Below, in pieces: positions 50,541 through 58,109 of a stretch of DNA of 64,000 nt. Every line of letters starts with the position of its first letter. Position 1 is the first letter of the stretch. This stretch comes from Ferrovibrio terrae_A (GTDB taxonomy: Bacteria; Pseudomonadota; Alphaproteobacteria; Ferrovibrionales; Ferrovibrionaceae), in the NCBI RefSeq assembly GCF_943372915.1, contig NZ_CALSAN010000012.1, positions 1 to 64,000 of the forward strand. The letters run 5' to 3'. Below the pieces are notes generated by a model. The model searched no databases, was not told where the DNA came from, and saw only the letters and a program-made list of their open reading frames with translations. Both the position numbers and the translations under genes were made by a program.

Positions 50541-52169
50541 ATGACTGCCACCTACGCCGACGACGCGCGGCTCGTCTCAAAGTCTGAAGAGCGCAAGGTC
50601 ATCTTCGCGTCTTCGCTCGGTACCGTCTTCGAATGGTACGATTTTTATCTGTACGCCACGCTGGCACCGTTCTTTGCCTCGCTGTTCTTCCCGCCGGGCA
50701 ACGAGACCGCAGCGCTGCTGTCGGCCTTTGCCACCTATGCCGCCGGCTTCCTGGTGCGCCCCTTCGGCGCCATCTTCTTTGGCCATATCGGCGACCTCGT
50801 CGGCCGCAAATACACCTTCCTTGTCACCATCCTTGTGATGGGCGGCTCCACTTTCGCCGTCGGCCTGTTGCCGACTTTCTCGGCGATCGGCTGGGCGGCG
50901 CCGTTCCTGCTGGTGGTTCTGCGTCTACTGCAGGGCCTGGCGCTCGGCGGTGAATATGGCGGTGCGGCCACCTATGTGGCGGAGCATGCGCCGAAGAACG
51001 GTCGTGGCTATTCCACGGCCTGGATCCAGACCACTGCGACGCTCGGTTTCTTCATGTCGCTGGCGGTGATCGGCTTCTGCCGCGTCACCATCGACGCCAA
51101 GACCTTCGCTGACTGGGGCTGGCGCATCCCGTTCCTGGTCTCCCTGGTCCTGCTCGCCTTCTCGGTCTACATCCGCATGAAGCTGAATGAATCGCCGGTC
51201 TTCAAGCGTATGAAGGAAGAGGGCAAGGGATCGGACCATCCAATCCGCGACAGCTTCTTCAAGTATCCGAACAACAAGTTCGTGTTGCTGGCACTGATCG
51301 GCGCTGTCGCGGGTCAGGGCGTGGTCTGGTACACCGGGCAGTTCTATGCCCTGTTCTTCCTCACCATCACGCTGAAGGTCGATTACCTGACGGCTTACAC
51401 ACTGATCGCGATATCGCTTCTGATGGGTACGCCGTTCTTCATCTTCTTCGGCTGGCTGTCTGACCGCATCGGCCGTCTGAAGATCATTCTGGCGGGTTGT
51501 CTGATCGCCGCCGTGACCTACTTCCCGCTCTTCTCGGCATTGACCCATTATGTCAATCCGGACCTGGAAGCCTTCCAGGCGAAGACCGAGATCGTGGTCA
51601 CTGCGCCAGCGGACCAGTGCAACTTCCACATCTTCGTGGGTCCGTGGTCGAAGTTCACCGATTGCGACCGTGCCAAGGACTACATGACTAAGCTTGGTCT
51701 GTCGTTCAAGGCGGTCGATGGTGCTTCCGGTACTCCGGGTATCATCAAGATTGGTGACAAGGCCATTCCGATCGATAACTGGGTTGCCAACAAGGTGGCG
51801 GCGCAGGTCGATGCAGCCTTGGCCTCAGGCGGTTATCCGAAGTCGGCCGACCCGGCGAAGATCAATTGGACGATGACGCTCGCGATCCTCTTCGTCATGC
51901 TCATCTATGTCACCATGGTCTACGGCCCGATTGCGGCTTTCCTCGTCGAGCTGTTCCCGACCAAGATCCGCTACACCTCGATGTCGCTGCCGTATCATAT
52001 CGGCAACGGCTGGTTCGGCGGCATGCTGCCTCTGGTGGCCACGGCGATGGTCGCCAGCAGCGGCAATATCTACAACGGTCTGTGGTATCCGATCGTTGTG
52101 GCGGTGATCACGGTGGTCATCGGTGCTCTGCTGCTGCGGGACAACAAGAACGCCGACCTGCACAACTAA
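50541..52169 (+). CDS. MHS-family major facilitator transporter (metabolite:H+ symporter)
   Basis: A 542-residue MFS transporter. FEWYDFYLYATLAPFFASLFFPPG at the start, GDLVGRKYTF in the first inter-helix loop, GLALGGEYGGAATYVAEHAP and WLSDRIGRLK are hallmarks of the metabolite:H+ symporter family (citrate, ketoglutarate, proline/betaine, shikimate carriers). A stretch of about 100 residues between helices in the second half (about AKTEIVVTAPADQCNFHIF to YPKSADPAKINW) is longer than in ProP-type members of 430-500 residues; longer members with such a loop exist. The ATG at 50541 follows AAGGAAACAGGC. It ends at a strong terminator. Confidence 0.92.
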   Translation: MTATYADDARLVSKSEERKVIFASSLGTVFEWYDFYLYATLAPFFASLFFPPGNETAALLSAFATYAAGFLVRPFGAIFFGHIGDLVGRKYTFLVTILVMGGSTFAVGLLPTFSAIGWAAPFLLVVLRLLQGLALGGEYGGAATYVAEHAPKNGRGYSTAWIQTTATLGFFMSLAVIGFCRVTIDAKTFADWGWRIPFLVSLVLLAFSVYIRMKLNESPVFKRMKEEGKGSDHPIRDSFFKYPNNKFVLLALIGAVAGQGVVWYTGQFYALFFLTITLKVDYLTAYTLIAISLLMGTPFFIFFGWLSDRIGRLKIILAGCLIAAVTYFPLFSALTHYVNPDLEAFQAKTEIVVTAPADQCNFHIFVGPWSKFTDCDRAKDYMTKLGLSFKAVDGASGTPGIIKIGDKAIPIDNWVANKVAAQVDAALASGGYPKSADPAKINWTMTLAILFVMLIYVTMVYGPIAAFLVELFPTKIRYTSMSLPYHIGNGWFGGMLPLVATAMVASSGNIYNGLWYPIVVAVITVVIGALLLRDNKNADLHN

Positions 52170-52190
52170 TCCGGATTGTGCCGGATACGG

Positions 52191-52222
52191 AAAGGGCCGC
52201 AGCGATGCGGCCCTTTTCTTTT
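52191..52222 (+). terminator. Intrinsic terminator after the MHS transporter gene
   Basis: AAAGGGCCGC (52191-52200) pairs with GCGGCCCTTT (52207-52216) around the loop AGCGAT, followed by TTTTCTTTT. It sits 22 bases after the stop codon. The reverse strand also has an A-rich flank on its far side, so it could serve the convergent acyl-CoA synthetase gene as well. Confidence 0.9.
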
Positions 52223-52235
52223 ATGCGGCCGGCGA

Positions 52236-53912
52236 TCAGTCGGCAGCGTCGGGTTTGGCTGCCGCAGCCCGTTCCTGGTCCTGCAGCACGCGCCACAGGA
52301 TTTTTCCGGTGGCCGATTTCGGCAGGGCTTCGGCGAATTCGATCACGCGTGGCACCTTGTAGGCGGCCATGCGTTCGCGGCACCAGGCCTGCACGGAGTC
52401 TGCCGTCAACTCGGTCGTGTCATCCCTGGGGATGATCACCGCCTTCACCGTTTCGCCGCGATGGGCATCGGCGGTGGCGATGATGCAGACCTCGCGAATC
52501 TGCGGATGCGCATACATCATCGCCTCGATCTCGCTGGGCCAGACCTTGTAGCCGGAAGCATTGATCATGCGCTTGAGCCGGTCGACCAGGAAGAAATAGC
52601 CTTCCTCGTCGTAATAACCCAGATCACCGGTGCGGAAGAACCGTTTGCCGTCGCGCTCGAAAAACACCTGCGCGGTTTCGTCGGGCCGGTTCCAGTAGCC
52701 GAGGAAAATCTGTGGCCCGGCGATGACGATCTCGCCGGTCTCGTTGGGGCCCAGTTCGTCCAGTGTATCGGGGTTGATGATGCGGGAATCGACATCGAAT
52801 ACCGGAATCCCCAGGCATTGCGGCTTCGGGCTGGTCACCGGATTGATATGGGTGGCGGCAATGGTCTCCGACAGGCCATAGCCTTCGATGTAATCCAGCC
52901 CGGTGAAATCCTTCAGCTTGGCGGCCACCGCCTTGGGCATCGGGGCGCCACCGCCGCCGATGCCGATCAGCGAGGACAGATCCCAGCTGCCGGACTCCGG
53001 ATCGGAGAGGAAGTCGATGCACATGGTGGTGATATTGCGCCAATGCGTCACGCGATGGCGCCGGATCAGGTCGGCCGCCACCTTGCGGTCCCAGCGCGTC
53101 ATCACCACCAGCGTGGCGCCATTGAACAGCGGCGCGTTCATCGAATTCTGCATGCCGGTGACATGGAACAGCGGCAGGGTCACCAGTTGCACCGATTCCG
53201 GCGTCGCCGGATTCCAGGCGATCGAACCGAACAGGGTGGCGGTGACGCCGCGGATGCTGTGCAGGCAGCCTTTCGGCGCGCCGGTGGTGCCCGAGGAATA
53301 GGGCAGCACACACCAGTCGTCATGGGTGGCGTGATGCGGCCCGGCTTGCAGGCTGCGCGCAAGCACATCCATCCAGGCGATGGCTGGTGTCTCCACCGGC
53401 AGGCGCGGTGCCATCACCACATCGGGCTGCTGGATGTCGGTCTGCTGGGTGACATAGTCGCTATAGGCGCCCACCACCGCATGCTTCAGTTCACTGCCGA
53501 GCAGCGGTTGCGCCGCGGCGAAAATCTCCTGTCCGCAGATCACCGTGCGCGCGCCGGTGTCGCGTGCGATATGGCGCAGTTCTTCCACCTTGCTCATCGG
53601 GTTGACCGGCACCACCACGGCGGTCAGCCGCTGGATGGCGTAATAGGCGATCACATACTGCGGGCTATTCTGCATATAGAGCAGCACGCGGTCGGTGCGC
53701 CGCACGCCGCAGACCTGCTCCAGATATCCGGCCAGCCGGTCGACATGGTCTTTCAGCTGCGCATAGGTCAGCGCCGTGCCGTAATAGAGGATCGCCGGCT
53801 TGGCCGGGTAGCGGCGGGCGGAAAGCTCCAGATTCTCATACAGGCTGGTGACCGGCAGCGTCAGATGCTTGGGCACGCCCTTGGGCCAGACCGCGTAATG
53901 CCGGTCGAACAT
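52236..53912 (-). CDS. AMP-binding acyl-CoA synthetase/ligase
   Basis: A 558-residue adenylate-forming ligase. The phosphate-binding loop is LPYSSGTTGAPKGCLHS; later motifs are GYGLSETIAATH, TGDLGYYDEEGYFFLVDRLKRMINASGYKVWPSEIE and the catalytic lysine region ALPKSATGKILWRVL. Acyl or aromatic carboxylates are activated to CoA esters via acyl-AMP. It resembles medium-chain and phenylacetate-type ligases more than acetyl-CoA synthetase. It is divergent from the Rieske oxygenase operon and shares its 154-base control region, so an aromatic or arylalkanoic acid is a reasonable substrate. Confidence 0.9.
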   Translation of the reverse strand: MFDRHYAVWPKGVPKHLTLPVTSLYENLELSARRYPAKPAILYYGTALTYAQLKDHVDRLAGYLEQVCGVRRTDRVLLYMQNSPQYVIAYYAIQRLTAVVVPVNPMSKVEELRHIARDTGARTVICGQEIFAAAQPLLGSELKHAVVGAYSDYVTQQTDIQQPDVVMAPRLPVETPAIAWMDVLARSLQAGPHHATHDDWCVLPYSSGTTGAPKGCLHSIRGVTATLFGSIAWNPATPESVQLVTLPLFHVTGMQNSMNAPLFNGATLVVMTRWDRKVAADLIRRHRVTHWRNITTMCIDFLSDPESGSWDLSSLIGIGGGGAPMPKAVAAKLKDFTGLDYIEGYGLSETIAATHINPVTSPKPQCLGIPVFDVDSRIINPDTLDELGPNETGEIVIAGPQIFLGYWNRPDETAQVFFERDGKRFFRTGDLGYYDEEGYFFLVDRLKRMINASGYKVWPSEIEAMMYAHPQIREVCIIATADAHRGETVKAVIIPRDDTTELTADSVQAWCRERMAAYKVPRVIEFAEALPKSATGKILWRVLQDQERAAAAKPDAAD

Positions 53913-53996
53913 CGGTTTCCTCCGTTTATGCGGGCATGCTCCGGCCTTTCGTCCCGGGATTCAATTGTGACCTTAGGGAAGGGGTGCGGACTTCAG

Positions 53997-54025
53997 TTGA
54001 CGGCGAGCCAGAACAGGCGGATAAT
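53997..54025 (+). promoter_or_regulatory. Strong sigma70-like promoter of the Rieske alpha/beta operon
   Basis: TTGACG (53997-54002) and GATAAT (54020-54025) are separated by 17 bases, the best promoter match in the window. The start codon is 42 bases beyond the -10 element. The gap before it (53913-53996) also has to hold the promoter of the divergent acyl-CoA synthetase, for which I see no clear hexamers. Confidence 0.65.
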
Positions 54026-54042
54026 ATTTGCAAATGCAAATA
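54025..54042. promoter_or_regulatory. 18-bp palindrome TATTTGCA-AA-TGCAAATA over the transcription start; probable operator
   Basis: Two perfect 8-base inverted arms separated by AA begin at the last base of the -10 hexamer and run through the expected transcription start. This position is typical of repressor operators. The binding regulator is not obvious: the adjacent IclR gene at 55847 is a candidate, but its likely boxes at 56661-56694 have a different sequence. Confidence 0.65.
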
Positions 54043-54066
54043 AATCCGTGTCGGGAGGATTCGGAT

Positions 54067-55344
54067 ATGAACTTTGCCCCCACTGCGCTCACTGCGGACG
54101 CGCTGCCCCATTGGGATGACGCCGGGTCCAGCCGGATTCCCTTCTGGGCCTATACCGATCCGGCGGTGTATCGCCGCGAGATCGAGCGGTTTTTCCACGG
54201 CAATGGCCATTGGTGCTATGTCGCGCTGGAAGCCGAGCTGCCCAAGCCCGGCGATTACAAGCTGTCGTATGTCGGCGAGCGCCAGGTCATCGTCGTGCGC
54301 GACCGTGACCAAAGCCTGCATGTGGTGGAAAACCGCTGTGCCCATCGTGGCGTGCGTTTCTGCCAGAAGCCGCGCGGCACCGCGCGCAGCTTCGTCTGCC
54401 CCTATCACCAGTGGACCTACAAGCTGAACGGCGACCTCGCCGGTCTGCCGTTCCGGCAGGGTGTGAAAAAGGACGATGGCGAAGTGCAGGGCGGCATGCC
54501 CGCCGATTTCGACCTCAAGCAGCATGGCCTGACCAAGCTGAAGGTCGCGACCTATAACGGGCTGGTGTTTGCCACCTTCGATCACGACGCGGCGAATTTC
54601 GAGGACTATATCGGCCCGGATGTGATGCCGTGGGTCAATCGCATTTTCGACGGCCGCAAGCTCACCATCCTTGGCACCAATCGCCAGCGCATTCCAGGCA
54701 ACTGGAAGCTGATGATGGAAAACATCAAGGATCCCTATCACCCCGGTCTGCTGCACACCTGGTTCGTCACCTTCGGCCTGTGGCGCGCCGACCAGCAGTC
54801 GCGCATGGTGATGGACGAACACGGCCGCCATGCGGTGATGATCTCGCAACGCAATGCCGGTGGCGAGGCCAAGGCGGTCACCGAGGGCGTCACCAGCTTC
54901 AAGAAAGACATGGCGCTGAACGATACGCGCCTGCTGGATGTGGTGCCGGAATACTGGTGGAAGGGGCCGACGGTGACGATGATCACCCTGTTCCCCAGTG
55001 TGATCATCCAGCAGCAGGTGAATTCGCTGTCCACGCGTCATATCGTGCCGTCGGGACCAGACTCGTTCGATTTCATCTGGACCCATTTCGGCTTCGAGGA
55101 AGACGACGAAGAGATGACGCGCCGCCGTCTGCGTCAGGCCAACCTGTTCGGCCCGGCCGGCTTCGTCTCGGCCGATGATGGCGAGGTGATCGAATTCTCA
55201 CAGGATGGCTTCCGCCAGAAGGGTGCCGATGGCGCCACCATCTGCGAGCTGGGTGGCAAGGATATCGCCCCGACCAACCACATGGTCACCGAGACGCTGA
55301 TCCGCGGCATGTATGGCTACTGGCGCAAGGTGATGGAGCTATGA
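54067..55344 (+). CDS. Rieske aromatic ring-hydroxylating dioxygenase, alpha subunit
   Basis: A 425-residue oxygenase alpha subunit. The Rieske cluster ligands are Cys91, His93 (CAHRG), Cys111 and His114 (CPYHQWTY). The mononuclear iron site follows the family pattern NIKDPYHPGLLH with Asp222, His225 and His230. GGGAGGA precedes the ATG. The beta subunit gene overlaps by 4 bases. Electron-transfer ferredoxin and reductase genes are not adjacent. Naphthalene-, anthranilate- and salicylate-type substrates are possible; I cannot choose from sequence. Confidence 0.92.
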   Translation: MNFAPTALTADALPHWDDAGSSRIPFWAYTDPAVYRREIERFFHGNGHWCYVALEAELPKPGDYKLSYVGERQVIVVRDRDQSLHVVENRCAHRGVRFCQKPRGTARSFVCPYHQWTYKLNGDLAGLPFRQGVKKDDGEVQGGMPADFDLKQHGLTKLKVATYNGLVFATFDHDAANFEDYIGPDVMPWVNRIFDGRKLTILGTNRQRIPGNWKLMMENIKDPYHPGLLHTWFVTFGLWRADQQSRMVMDEHGRHAVMISQRNAGGEAKAVTEGVTSFKKDMALNDTRLLDVVPEYWWKGPTVTMITLFPSVIIQQQVNSLSTRHIVPSGPDSFDFIWTHFGFEEDDEEMTRRRLRQANLFGPAGFVSADDGEVIEFSQDGFRQKGADGATICELGGKDIAPTNHMVTETLIRGMYGYWRKVMEL

Positions 55345-55850
55345 GCATCACCACCGCGCGCAAGGGCGCTGTCGGCCTCGCCATCCTCGAGGCGCAGTAT
55401 CATGTCGACCAGTTCAATGCGGCTTACGGCGATATTCTGGATCGCGGCGACTATGCCGCCTGGGTCGATCTGTTCACCCAGGACTGTCTCTACAAGGTGA
55501 TCCCGCGCGAGAACCACGACGCCGGTCTGCCTCTCTGCACCATGGCATTGGAAAGCCAGGGCATGCTGAAGGATCGCGCCTATGGCATCACCAACACGCT
55601 GTTCCATGCGCCCTATTACCAGCGCCATGTGATCGGTGTGGCGCAGGTGCTGACCGACAATGGCGTGGAGATCAAGGCAACGGCAAACTATGCCGTGTTC
55701 CGCACCAAGCCGGGCTCGGTTTCCGAGGTTTATAATGTCGGGCGCTATCTGGATGTTTTCCTGCGCACGCCGGACGGGCTGAAGCTGAAGGAACGGCTCT
55801 GCGTCTTCGACAGCGAACTGATCCTGAATTCGCTGATCTATCCGATCTAG
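55341..55850 (+). CDS. Aromatic ring-hydroxylating dioxygenase, beta subunit
   Basis: A 169-residue small subunit with the NTF2-like pattern of oxygenase beta chains: LDRGDYAAWVDLFTQDCLYKVIPREN and a late strand pair (FRTKPGSVSEVYNVGRYLDVF). It starts by ATGA overlap with the alpha subunit. It ends with a 4-base overlap against the convergent IclR gene. The beta subunit has a structural role and no cofactor motif is expected. Confidence 0.9.
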   Translation: MSITTARKGAVGLAILEAQYHVDQFNAAYGDILDRGDYAAWVDLFTQDCLYKVIPRENHDAGLPLCTMALESQGMLKDRAYGITNTLFHAPYYQRHVIGVAQVLTDNGVEIKATANYAVFRTKPGSVSEVYNVGRYLDVFLRTPDGLKLKERLCVFDSELILNSLIYPI

Positions 55851-56632
55851 ACCACGCGGCTCTGCAGTTCTCCAGCCGCCGCCAGCAGCAGCGGCAGGAA
55901 GGTTTCACGCATCTGCTTCGGTGTTGCGCGTTCGATGCGGATGCCGATGTTCAGTGCCGCCACCGCGCGTCCGTCAAAGCGGCGCACCGGCACGGCCAGC
56001 GAACGGAAGCCCAGTTCGGCCTCCTGGTCCGACAGCGCATAGCCGTCTTTTGCTGCGCGGGCGATGATCGCGGCCAGTTCGCTTTTGTCCGTGACGGTTT
56101 TGGGCGTCAGCGCCTGTGGCTGCAACCTGTCGATCGCAGCCGGATTGCCGGCCAGCAGCACGCGGCCGAGCGCCGAGCAGAAGGCCGGCACCCGGAAGCC
56201 GATACCCGGCGCGGTCGAGAGAAACCGGGGTGGCGAGCTATGCGCCACCATGACGGCGAAGTCTCCGGCCAGCACGGCGGCCGAACAGGCCTCATCGGTC
56301 TCCTGGCAGAGCTTGTCGCAGGCGGCCTGCAGGGCCGCCGCATTGCCGGCAGAACCGAGATAGGCGCCGGCCAAGCCCATCACCTGCGGCGTCAGGCGGA
56401 ACAGCTTGCCATCGCTCTCCAGGTATCCGAGCTGCTCCAGCGTATAGAGCGCGCGGCGCACCGTGGCGCGCGGCAGGTCGACCGCGCGCGACACATCGCT
56501 CAGCGTCATCTGCGGACGGCTGCCGTCAAAGGCGGTCAGGATGCTCAAGCCTCGCGCCAGCGCCTCGAGAAAATCCGGGCTGCGGCCGCTCTGGGCGCGT
56601 TTTTCGGCATCGGTATCACGCAGGCGGGTCAT
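55847..56632 (-). CDS. IclR family transcriptional regulator (PcaR/PobR-like)
   Basis: A 261-residue regulator if started at the ATG at 56632; an in-frame start at 56677 would add 15 residues. The winged helix reads ARGLSILTAFDGSRPQMTLSDVSRAVDLPRATVRRALYTLEQLGYL, very close to the PcaR/PcaU/PobR group that controls protocatechuate and 4-hydroxybenzoate genes. The ligand domain includes AFCSALGRVLLAGNPAAIDRL and LAVPVRRFDGRAVAALNIGI. The divergent gap contains PcaR-like boxes. It probably controls the second Rieske operon and senses an aromatic acid. Confidence 0.9.
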   Translation of the reverse strand: MTRLRDTDAEKRAQSGRSPDFLEALARGLSILTAFDGSRPQMTLSDVSRAVDLPRATVRRALYTLEQLGYLESDGKLFRLTPQVMGLAGAYLGSAGNAAALQAACDKLCQETDEACSAAVLAGDFAVMVAHSSPPRFLSTAPGIGFRVPAFCSALGRVLLAGNPAAIDRLQPQALTPKTVTDKSELAAIIARAAKDGYALSDQEAELGFRSLAVPVRRFDGRAVAALNIGIRIERATPKQMRETFLPLLLAAAGELQSRVV

Positions 56633-56660
56633 GGTTTCTCGTTGCCGTGCTCGATGAATG

Positions 56661-56694
56661 GAGTTAAAATCGCACATATGTTCGCTAGTCGGAC
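56661..56694. promoter_or_regulatory. Two tandem PcaR-like boxes in the divergent IclR/Rieske gap
   Basis: GTTCGCTAGTCGGAC (56680-56694) and GAGTTAAAATCGCAC (56661-56675) lie 19 bases apart. Both resemble the published PcaR consensus GTTCGATAATCGCAC, at 11 and 10 of 15 positions by my count. The gap is 114 bases between the IclR start and the start of the next oxygenase. Nothing else stands out in it. Confidence 0.6.
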
Positions 56695-56746
56695 ATTCTC
56701 GGGCCTGTGGGAGGGTCCGTCAAGGCGGAATGACGAGGGACCAGCC

Positions 56747-58078
56747 ATGACCACGCACGATCAGAATATGCGCATGACCCGGGTCGGCCCGGGCCAGCCG
56801 GCCGGCAAGCTGCTGCGCCGCTACTGGCAGCCGGTAGCGCTGATCGAGGAACTCGACGATCTGCGTCCGGTCCGTCCGCTCAAGCTGATGGGCCAGGATT
56901 TCGTGCTGTTCCGCGACGAGCAGGGCCGCTATGGCATGCTGGATCGCGACTGCCCGCATCGCGGCGCCGATCTGGCCTTTGGCCGGCCCGAAGATGGCGG
57001 CCTGCGCTGCCCCTTCCATGGCTGGCTGTTCGATGTGAAGGGCAACTGCCTGCAGATGCCGGCGGAGCCCGAAGGCAGCAAGCTGTGCCAGCGCATCAAG
57101 CAGAAAAGCTATCCGGTGCAACTGCGCAGCGGCATCCTGTTTGCCTATCTCGGCGAGGGCGAGCCGCCAGCATTTCCCGAGCTCGACTGTTTCGTGGCGC
57201 CAGACTCCCATGTCTTTGCCTTCAAGGGCCATATGGCCTGTAACTGGCTGCAGGCGCTGGAGGTTGGCATCGACCCGGCGCATGCCTCTTTCCTGCATCG
57301 CTTCTTCGAAGACGAAGACCCCAACGCCAATTACGGCCGGCAATTCCGCGCCAATTCGGCCGATTCAGACATGCCGATGACCCGCGTGCTGCGCGAATTC
57401 GAGCGGCCCAACATCGAGGTCGAGCGCACTGATTACGGCATGCGGCTGATCGCGCTGCGCGAGATTAACGATAAGAACACGCATGTGCGCGTGACAAACC
57501 TGCTGTTCCCGCAGGCCTTCAACATTCCGCTATCGGCCGAAATGACCATCACCCAGTGGCATATGCCGGTGGATGATGTGAACTGCTACTGGTTTGCCAT
57601 CTTCACCAGCTTCGCCGGCCCGGTCGACAAGCAGCAGATGCGTGAACAGCGCCTGCAGCTCTATACGCTGCCGGATTACATCCCGCGCCTGAACAAGTCG
57701 AACGACTACGGCTTCAATGCGCTGGAGCAGAAGACCCAGACCTATACCGGCATGGGCAGCGACATCAACGTGCATGACCAGTGGGCGGTGGAAAGCCAGG
57801 GGCCGATCCAGGACCGCACCCGCGAGCATCTGGGCAGCACCGACAAGGCGATCATCAACTACCGTTCCATGCTGATGAAGGCAATCGACCAGGCGGAAAC
57901 CGGCAACGAGCCGCCGCTGATGGTGCTGGACGCCAATGCCGCCAAGGCGATCCGCGGCCCGGTCACCATCGACGGCATTGCCCCCACCGCCACATGGCGG
58001 GCATACTGGCGCGAGGCCGATGCGCGTAAACGCGCGGCTGCGCCGTGGCAGGCTCCAGCAGTCCTCGCGGCTGAATAA
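56747..58078 (+). CDS. Rieske aromatic ring-hydroxylating oxygenase, phthalate dioxygenase-type alpha subunit
   Basis: A 443-residue oxygenase. Rieske ligands are Cys69, His71 (CPHRGADL) and Cys88, His91 (CPFHGWLFD); the mononuclear iron segment is EVGIDPAHASFLHRF. The N-terminus (GPGQPAGKLLRRYWQPVALIEEL) is typical of phthalate 4,5-dioxygenase-type and related demethylases that need only an alpha subunit plus a reductase. The ATG at 56747 is preceded by CGAGGGACC; longer in-frame starts run into the IclR gene. A GS-like ligase follows after 31 bases. No reductase gene is adjacent. Confidence 0.9.
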   Translation: MTTHDQNMRMTRVGPGQPAGKLLRRYWQPVALIEELDDLRPVRPLKLMGQDFVLFRDEQGRYGMLDRDCPHRGADLAFGRPEDGGLRCPFHGWLFDVKGNCLQMPAEPEGSKLCQRIKQKSYPVQLRSGILFAYLGEGEPPAFPELDCFVAPDSHVFAFKGHMACNWLQALEVGIDPAHASFLHRFFEDEDPNANYGRQFRANSADSDMPMTRVLREFERPNIEVERTDYGMRLIALREINDKNTHVRVTNLLFPQAFNIPLSAEMTITQWHMPVDDVNCYWFAIFTSFAGPVDKQQMREQRLQLYTLPDYIPRLNKSNDYGFNALEQKTQTYTGMGSDINVHDQWAVESQGPIQDRTREHLGSTDKAIINYRSMLMKAIDQAETGNEPPLMVLDANAAKAIRGPVTIDGIAPTATWRAYWREADARKRAAAPWQAPAVLAAE

Positions 58079-58109
58079 ACACCAGACAGTTTTTCTGCGG
58101 GGGATTTTC

